Source: Macrocystis pyrifera (Eukaryota; Sar; Phaeophyceae; Laminariales; Laminariaceae). Taken from it: a DNA stretch of 64,000 nucleotides. The position numbers and the translations under genes were made by a program. Positions 60,101-64,000 of this stretch are shown piece after piece. The notes beneath the pieces are model-generated. The model was given only the letters and a program-made list of their open reading frames with translations, searched no databases and had not been told where the DNA came from. The stretch's first letter is position 1; each line of letters opens with the position of its first letter. The DNA is taken from contig JASSKH010000010.1 in NCBI GenBank assembly GCA_031763025.1, forward strand, positions 12,851,427 to 12,915,426, in the 5' to 3' direction.

Positions 60101-61098
60101 GCGCTTTCCGCTGTTAATATCAATTTGTATGCAAGAAAAAGTCCCTCTCGTACGATTATGCACTCGGTGAGACTCGAACCGACCAAACCGATCTTGATAA
60201 GCACGCGGACCACCTACCAGGTCATACGACTACGGCCATGCATGATGACAATGAGTACCCCCCCCCCCCCCCCCCCCCCCACCCCCTTCTCCCCTGCCCC
60301 CCTCGCGCTTGGCTCTGTTTTTGTTTTGTTTTTCATCCTCCAGGATTACTCGCAGTGCCCGGTGGATGGGGACCACCCCCCGATTAACGTCAAAAAGTTC
60401 GCCGTCTGCCTCCAGGCGAAAAAACCCTTCCCCAAGTGAGTTTTGTAGAGCTTGGGAGGCGTGACTTGGTGGCGGTGGCGGGGGGGTGGTGGTGGTGGCG
60501 ATAGCGGTGAGGACTGGAAACTGAACCGCAGCTTTAGTGATGTTGGTGTTGGGGGTGGTAGGGTGGTGGTAAGGGGTGAGCTGGTCGCGCTTGTGGTGGT
60601 TGTGGTGGTAGCGAGTTATCGGATCCCAAGCTTTGATACTTGAGATCCCTGTGGCGCATGCTCGCTCTCCCCAACAACCAGGCTACCATTAAAAAAAAAA
60701 AAAAAATTGGCGGTCACCTGGGTTGGCGGTCGAGTTCACTTTTGAGTGGGCAGAATCTCAACTCCGCACAAGGGGGATGATCGTATGCCGTAGTGTGTAT
60801 ATGCTAAGGCATCCACGAGGCAGTTACATAAGAAACCCATTGCTGTCTCTGGAAGTGGCCACACCAGAAAACGAATCAATTCTTTGACGCTGTCATCCAT
60901 ATGCAAGAACGCCCGCGCCAAAAGCGGTTCTTCGTAGGATGCAGCTTACCCTTCATGCAACTCGCTCAACACCTCACGGCGCTTCTTCGCAAAGCTTGGT
61001 GCAAGCAATGTCTGCCTGGTCGGTGAAAACCCGACGTGCTCCGTCCCGGCATTGTAGAGATGCGCATACGGCTACGGCCATGCATGATAACGAGTACA

Positions 61099-61129
<31 letters not shown>

Positions 61130-62367
61130 TCTCTCTCTCCCCCCCACTCTCCCCCCCCCCCCCCTCCCTAACCCTCCCTCCCTCCTCTTCACCTTTATAA
61201 GGCTTCGAGAGCTGCATCTAGAACTGGGCAGCATGAGCATCGCGGAGCAACGGTCCCTTATTCGTGGTTTGAGCATGAGCGGCCTCCTGCCGCAGCTGGA
61301 GAAGGTCACTCTTGGGGACGGGACCACTTCGTACGTGAGGAGTCCCTGGAGGGGGCCCGGGCGCGACCTGTACGCGGTGGGTTTCAGAAGATGCGCTTGG
61401 TGGCGTTCTGGTGGTTTATGTTTTTCGTGTGTATATGCTGTTTTTTTTTTTCAATCGTTTTGGGCTGTTTTTTTTTTTATGTGTAGTTATTTTCACGCCG
61501 ATGGGCTTCTTTCTCGCCGATACTGCAACACCCTGCTTCCCAACGGGCCCAGGTTTGGTACAAGAGCGACGACGGTCTGTGGTGGCTCGGGAAATCAGCG
61601 CGAATACGCTAACGGATGGGGTATATTTGGTCGATTTTTGGGCGACCCGGGGCTTTCTGTTCGTTGTTTTTGTTTTTTCGATTCTCAATGTTTTGCGTTG
61701 TTCCTTTTTTTATTGCTTTTTTTCGTTTTGTTTGTCGGTTGTGGTGGGTATGTATGTTTGCGTGTGTTCTCGTCTTTGTTCTCCCTCTTCTCTTCTTTTC
61801 GCTGACCGCTGCTGCTTCTGCTGCTGCTGTAGACTACTCCTAGTACCCCCCCCCCCCCCCCCGCGCGCGCCCTGTCTGTGCTTAGTCATGTGCTTTGACT
61901 TGCCCACTCGCTTTCTCGGTTGAGCCGGTGCTCAGTTGGCAGTTTCTCGATGCGTTCGCTCAGTCGCTCCATGATTGAATCCTTGCTCAGTTGTTTGATT
62001 GCTCACTACGGAGCTCAAAGATATGCGCAGTCGCTCAAAAATTCTCAGCCAGTTGCTCAGCTGATGAACTGCTCGGTCAATCGTTCAATTGCTCATCTGC
62101 GAAAACGTGCTCTCTTGCTCTCGCCATCTCTTATCTCTTGGATCCCGCCTGAATCCTCCCTTGGTCTGGAAAACAAAAATAGGCTTTCAAGAAGAATACG
62201 TGCTCCAAGCTGAAGGTGCTGTGGCTGCAGAGGCTGGACCTGTGGGACGATCTCGAGGCCCTCGCCTCCGCCCTTGCCCCCGCCCACTGCCCCGTCCTGG
62301 AGGAACTGTTCCTAGACCTCGCGCTTGACATTGACGACGTCGAGCGTCTCGCCAAGTGCCTTCATAA
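48367..62367 (+). CDS. Leucine-rich-repeat-like protein, partial, transposon-filled introns
   Basis: Eight exons read as one chain: 48367-48493, 49482-49744, 50775-50929, 52588-52926, 57505-57621, 60344-60435, 61202-61334 and 62192-62367. The seven junctions join in phases 1,0,2,0,0,2,0, and the codons restored across introns make sense (for example TG|G giving Trp, AA|G giving Lys). Exon 2 is Gly/Ser-rich with [15 protein letters not shown]. Exon 3 has [15 protein letters not shown]. Later exons carry LRR-like phrases: [58 protein letters not shown] and [20 protein letters not shown]. Two donors are GC, not GT (GAG|GCGAGT at 49745 and GAG|GCAAGT at 57622). Exon 4 needs one frame correction at a G run near 52762. 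An F-box or R-protein-like role is possible, but no such domain is seen. The start and the 3' end were not found. Confidence 0.65.
48808..48838 (+). mobile_element. SINE-like 3' terminus, poly(C)
   Basis: CATGCATGATCATGAGTAC plus C11, itself preceded by another C-rich tract (48769-48803). In LRR-gene intron 1. Confidence 0.75.
48852..49360 (+). mobile_element. SINE-like element, full length
   Basis: GGTTGGGTTGGCGTCGGTTG through AGCTGTCATCCATATGCAAG and ACTACGGCCATGCATGATAA, ending TGAGTAC plus C24. In LRR-gene intron 1. Its poly(C) tail lies about 120 bp upstream of the exon-2 acceptor. Confidence 0.88.
50703..50744. repeat. 42-bp C run close to an exon acceptor
   Basis: In LRR-gene intron 2, followed by A11 and a CA array, with the exon-3 acceptor at 50774. 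It may act as part of the pyrimidine tract. Confidence 0.85.
51275..51357 (-). mobile_element. LINE 3' terminus, minus strand
   Basis: Reverse complement reads TCTCGAAAGGGATGCGTGGT, then AAGCAACAAATGAGTACG, then a C-rich tail. In LRR-gene intron 3. Confidence 0.8.
51368..51683 (-). mobile_element. SINE-like element, 3' two-thirds, minus strand
   Basis: Reverse complement runs from CACGAGGCAGCTACAGAG through GGATGCAGGTCCACCCGTCA to GGCCATACATGACATGAAGT, then ACAA plus C8. It sits next to a minus-strand LINE tail in the same orientation. Confidence 0.82.
51698..52125. other. LRR-gene intron 3: G-rich low complexity
   Basis: GGGGGGGTGGGGTGGGAGTG-type runs, then sequence without recognisable features. 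Confidence 0.45.
52126..52190 (+). mobile_element. LINE 3' terminus, decayed
   Basis: CGTTCCGTCTCGAAAGGAAT, then GGCAAGCAATACATGAGTAT. The C tail has decayed to CCTCTGTCTG. Confidence 0.65.
52361..52553 (+). mobile_element. SINE-like 3' fragment
   Basis: CTTTCATGCGACTCGCCCAA through GGTCGGTGAAAACCCGACGT to GCATGATAATGAGTGCA plus ~37 C. The tail ends 34 bp before the LRR exon-4 acceptor (52587). Confidence 0.87.
52942..53104. repeat. GATA/GACA tetranucleotide array
   Basis: ATAGATAGATAGACAGACA-type repeats starting just after the exon-4 donor, in LRR-gene intron 4. Confidence 0.92.
53105..54239. other. LRR-gene intron 4: no element recognised
   Basis: Unique-looking sequence. Two weakly similar blocks (near 53165 and 53905) share GGGGTTCCTGACCTGT-like phrases. 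A short CATGAATAC plus C14 at about 54163-54187 may be another decayed tail. Confidence 0.4.
54240..54298 (+). mobile_element. SINE-like 3' terminus
   Basis: CTATGGTCATACAACTACGG, then CATAATAATGAGT plus ~19 C. It abuts the 5' end of LINE copy C. Confidence 0.8.
54302..55019 (+). pseudogene. LINE C-terminal fragment with 56-bp poly(C) tail, copy C
   Basis: The best-preserved C-terminal part of the LINE: an open frame from 54323 to 54958 (211 codons) with [20 protein letters not shown], the Cys/His knuckle [17 protein letters not shown] and a lysine-rich end. The stop codon lies inside AACAAATGAGTACG, and the next base begins a 56-bp C run (54964-55019), so the coding frame, the terminal motif and the tail are directly joined. 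It is 5'-truncated. A CxC(x8)HxxxC-type knuckle after the RT is usual for several LINE clades. Confidence 0.85.
55030..56910 (+). pseudogene. LINE RT and C-terminus, decayed, copy D
   Basis: Reverse-transcriptase fragment. From about 55100: [16 protein letters not shown]; then [20 protein letters not shown] (55413), [15 protein letters not shown] and VPKLEYAG (55790). A MITE-1 splits it at 55884-55993. It resumes with [20 protein letters not shown] (56400) and the knuckle region, and ends at GCAAGCAACCCAATGAGTAC with a short C-rich tail. Several stops and shifts make it inactive. Confidence 0.82.
55884..55993. mobile_element. MITE-1 copy in LINE copy D
   Basis: TATTACGGGGGGGCCATAGT to GGTCCCCCGTAATA. 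LINE copy B has the uninterrupted site AAATACTAAGATGCTC (about 33507-33522). Here the same site reads AAATACTA, element, TAGGATGCTC: a TA duplication. Confidence 0.93.
56971..57102 (+). mobile_element. SINE-like 3' fragment
   Basis: CATGCCTGCCTGGTCGATGA through ATGCATGACATGAGTAA plus ~32 C. Confidence 0.83.
57241..57260. mobile_element. MITE-1 left-end fragment
   Basis: Only TATTACGGGGGGCCATAGTA remains, fused to a SINE-like fragment. Confidence 0.6.
57261..57345 (+). mobile_element. SINE-like 3' fragment, internally deleted
   Basis: GTGTCTGCCTGGTCGGCAAA, then ACTACGGCAATGCATGGCAT, then GAGTATACC with a C-rich tail. The body between the two blocks is shortened. It lies upstream of LRR exon 5 (57505). 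Confidence 0.75.
57655..58588. mobile_element. hAT-like non-autonomous element, copy 2
   Basis: CAGGGCTTTTCGCGGGTCA at the left and TGACCCGCGAAAAGCCCTG at the right, a perfect 19-bp inverted repeat. Flanked by identical GTAATTTT 8-mers at 57647-57654 and 58589-58596. 934 bp, with the same two blocks of GACCC arrays around a unique core as copy 1 at 10453. It begins 33 bp after the LRR exon-5 donor. Confidence 0.93.
58641..58772 (-). mobile_element. SINE-like 3' fragment, minus strand
   Basis: Reverse complement: GTCGGTGAAAACCCGACGTG through GCACGATAATGAGTATCCCC and a C-rich tail. Confidence 0.83.
58773..59042. repeat. GTCAAGGCCTCTTTT repeat and GGTTGGTT tract
   Basis: GACGTCAAGGCCTCTTTT occurs twice (58770, 58837) and again near 63030 as CGTCAAGGCCTCTTTTGACC. 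A further dispersed repeat, boundaries unclear. GTTTGGTTGGTCTG-type sequence follows. Confidence 0.5.
59043..59118. mobile_element. Fold-back element C
   Basis: AGGACTGCAGTCCCATTTTG at the left and GTAAAATCCTGCAGTCCT at the right. The best-preserved inverted ends of this family. Confidence 0.72.
59125..59335. repeat. GGTT/GATT degenerate array
   Basis: GGTTGGTTGGTTGATTGATT-like repeats, the reverse complement of the type seen in the YbeY intron at 37985-38455. Confidence 0.8.
59454..59889 (+). mobile_element. SINE-like element lacking its poly(C) end
   Basis: GGGTTGGGTTGGCGTCGGTT to CATTGTAGGGACGCGAGGGT, followed by a T-rich stretch where the last ~45 bp and C tail should be. Confidence 0.82.
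60159..60221 (-). tRNA. tRNA-like 3' fragment (not a complete gene)
   Basis: The minus strand reads GGTCGGTTCGAGTCTCACC followed by GAGTGCA. This is a T-arm with canonical TTCGAGT loop and a 3' acceptor strand, preceded by a GGTAGGTGG D-arm-like piece. The anticodon stem pairs badly. The matching 5' acceptor (GCACTCG) is absent: at that point the SINE-like tail begins. Best read as a tRNA pseudogene or tRNA-derived piece; no anticodon is assigned. Confidence 0.35.
60222..60280 (+). mobile_element. SINE-like 3' terminus joined to the tRNA-like piece
   Basis: GTCATACGACTACGGCCATG, then CATGATGACAATGAGTAC plus ~22 C. It directly follows the antisense tRNA-like piece. LRR-gene intron 5. Confidence 0.8.
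60656..61127 (+). mobile_element. SINE-like element, nearly full length
   Basis: From ACAACCAGGCTACC (decayed 5' part, with A16 where others have T) through GCTGTCATCCATATGCAAGA to ATGCATGATAACGAGTACA plus ~28 C. The tail lies about 75 bp before the LRR exon-7 acceptor (61201). Confidence 0.85.
61514..61660 (+). pseudogene. Tudor/SH3-like module, frameshifted copy
   Basis: [14 protein letters not shown], then after one shift [12 protein letters not shown], then after another [16 protein letters not shown]. Clearly the same module as 30039-30323 but with different lesions: here the two positions that are stops there read Trp and Tyr. In LRR-gene intron 7. Confidence 0.5.
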
Positions 62368-62439
62368 GTGAGAGAAGGTTTCGATGACCATGGATTGCCT
62401 CGTCCTTTACGAGGGGAGGGGGGGGGGGGGTATGGTGAA

Positions 62440-62545
62440 GCGTTTGTTTACCCCGCGCTTGGCGTTGGCAACTTCGAGGACCTCGCCAAGTTCCTTCACA
62501 AGTATGTGGGGGTTTCGATAGCGGTAGATGGTTTTGTCATATGGG
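62440..62545 (+). pseudogene. Decayed copy of LRR exon end and donor
   Basis: ALGVGNFEDLAKFLHK followed by GTATGT resembles the end of exon 8 ([20 protein letters not shown]). The intron start that follows (GGGTTTCGATAGCGGTAGAT) also resembles the sequence after exon 8. Confidence 0.55.
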
Positions 62546-62783
62546 GGGGGGTGTACTCGATAGGAGAGATGTACTAGATCTAATGCATGGCCGTAGTCGT
62601 ATGACCGTAGACCCTCGCATCCCTACAATGCCGGGACGGAGCATGCCGGGTTTTCATCGACCAGGCAGACATTGCTTGCACCAAGCGCGAAGCGCCGTGA
62701 GGTGTCTGGCGAGTCACATGAAGGGTGAGCTGCATCCTACTAAGAACCGCTGGTGAGGCGGACTTGCATACGGATGATAGCTA
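62543..62783 (-). mobile_element. SINE-like element, 3' part, minus strand
   Basis: Reverse complement from AGCTATCATCCGTATGCAAG through CCGTCCCGGCATTGTAGGGA to GGCCATGCAT, a short insert, then ATCGAGTACA and C9. Confidence 0.82.
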
Positions 62784-62796
62784 TGGGTGGGGGGGC

Positions 62797-62913
62797 TATT
62801 ACGGGGGACCATAGTAAATAGGACCTACGGTACACACAAAAACCTACCTGGTACATATTTACCTTTTTTTTTCCAGCAATAATTGGTCCTATTTACTATG
62901 GTCCCCCGTAATA
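62797..62913. mobile_element. MITE-1 copy
   Basis: TATTACGGGGGACCATAGTA to GGTCCCCCGTAATA, with a small internal CCTGGTA insertion. Confidence 0.92.
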
Positions 62914-62929
62914 GCAGGGCGTACCTTGT

Positions 62930-62983
62930 CCTTGTGCTTGGCATTGACGACGTCGATCGCCTCTCCAAGCGCCTTCACACGTG
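62930..62983 (+). pseudogene. Second decayed copy of LRR exon end
   Basis: LVLGIDDVDRLSKRLHT followed by GTGAGC, again resembling the end of exon 8. A fourth piece (GGTTTCGATCGCGATGGCGA at 63138) matches only the intron start. Confidence 0.5.
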
Positions 62984-63425
62984 AGCAAACATATTATTAA
63001 TAGTTGTGGGAGACCGGTCTTGTTGGGCCGTCAAGGCCTCTTTTGACCTTAGTATGCTAGTTTTAGTGTAGGGGCGGTCAGTCCAGGGGTCAAACCGCCC
63101 ATCTCCTATTCATGGCATATGTACAAGTGAAGAGGAGGTTTCGATCGCGATGGCGATGGATGGCCTTGCCCAATGAGGGGAGGGGGGGGGAGGTTGAGGG
63201 GGGTGATACGGCGCGGAGTTGTTGTATTCATGGCATGGGCAGCGGCGCTGTATATATATAAAGTATACGCGACCAAAAAAAAGACGAAATGACACCGAAG
63301 GTCCTAAAATGGTCAAAATGAAAAAAAACGAAACTCCAGGGCGGTGGGATTATTTCTGGACGAAGTCACGATAAACGGCCTTTTTTATAGAGTGTTTTTA
63401 GTTGGCTCCAGTGTATATTCCCACC

Positions 63426-63500
63426 CCTGGTCGGTAAAAACCCGACGTGTTCCGTGCCACCTTTGGAGGGATGCGAGGGTCTATGGTCACACGGCTATAT
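63426..63500 (+). mobile_element. SINE-like fragment without tail
   Basis: CCTGGTCGGTAAAAACCCGA through GGATGCGAGGGTCTATGGTC, then ACACGGCTAT. Directly followed by the 5' end of the next copy. Confidence 0.75.
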
Positions 63501-63511
63501 ATTTCATATAA

Positions 63512-63862
63512 TTTGGGTTGGCGTATGTTGGCAACGACACTACTGTAGAACATGCTGCTCACTACTGTAGGTGAGGCAGACAACCAGGGTACCGGTTTTT
63601 TTGTTTTGTTTGTATGTTGACTCATCGAAGCTGTCGTCCGTATGCGAGTCCGCCTCACAAGCGGCTCTTTAGTAGGATGCAGCTCATCCTTCATGCGACT
63701 CACCGAACACCTCACGGCGCTTCGCGCAAGCTATGTCTGCCTGCCTATTCGGTGAAAACCCGACGTGCTCAGTCCCGGCATTGTAGGGATGCGAGGGTCT
63801 ATGGTCATACGACTACGGCCATGCATGATATCGAATACAACCCCCCCGCTCCCACCCCCCCC
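63512..63862 (+). mobile_element. SINE-like element, nearly complete, centre deleted
   Basis: TTGGGTTGGCGTATGTTGGC, then after a T-rich break TCATCGAAGCTGTCGTCCGT to ATGCATGATATCGAATACAA with a C-rich tail. About 150 bp of the middle is missing compared with the copy at 28824. Confidence 0.83.
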
Positions 63863-64000
63863 CCCCCCCCCCACCCGAACGGGGTCTCGATAATTGGTAC
63901 ATAGTCTAGTGTAGTTATTTTTGTGTTTGTTTTTCTTCAAAGTGGAACCCCCTCTACGTAGCCTGTTTTTTTGTGACGAAAGGCTAGCTTCTCAAAGAAA

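Overview
This is nuclear DNA of a multicellular-type eukaryote, most likely a brown alga (Phaeophyceae, Ectocarpus-like). That placement is an inference from one gene: an eight-exon, secreted alginate (mannuronan) C5-epimerase with an intact DPHD motif, an enzyme that among eukaryotes is characteristic of brown algae. The short exons, 0.3-5 kb introns, CAG/CTG runs, long G/C homopolymers and dense transposon debris fit that reading. One 100-bp run of N marks an assembly gap.

Layout. 1-3.7 kb: no gene, several copies of a ~105-bp MITE and small tandem repeats. 3.7-5.4 kb: 3' exons of a Gln/Gly-rich protein, crossed by the gap. 5.8-13.8 kb: no recognised gene, retroelement tails, a 132-bp G run and a 924-bp hAT-like element built of GACCC pentamers. 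13.8-19.5 kb (+): the C5-epimerase gene. 19.5-24.3 kb: no recognised gene. 24.3-34.2 kb: a transposon graveyard holding a broken gag gene (-), a decayed LINE split by an LTR-like element, MITEs, and a Tudor-like coding relic. 34.9-41.5 kb (-): a six-exon gene for a YbeY-type rRNA-maturation endoribonuclease with a long N-terminal extension. 41.5-48.3 kb: repeats and MITEs. 48.4-62.4 kb and probably beyond (+): a leucine-rich-repeat-like gene of at least eight exons whose introns carry most of the retroelements of the window. 62.4-64 kb: decayed exon copies and more retroelements.

The three main genes are unrelated in function: cell-wall polysaccharide modification, ribosome maturation (probably organellar), and a repeat-scaffold protein of unknown role. 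What ties the window together is its mobile-element ecology. The most interesting pattern is a non-LTR retrotransposon family whose copies end in poly(C), not poly(A), together with a ~0.5-kb non-autonomous element that ends in the same terminal motif, ATGAGTAC followed by poly(C). Other families are a TA-duplicating MITE with 18 copies and several internal empty-site proofs, a hAT-like element with perfect 8-bp target duplications, and two smaller inverted-repeat families.

Exon boundaries were assigned by eye from reading-frame continuity, intron phase and splice consensus. Nothing was aligned to a database.
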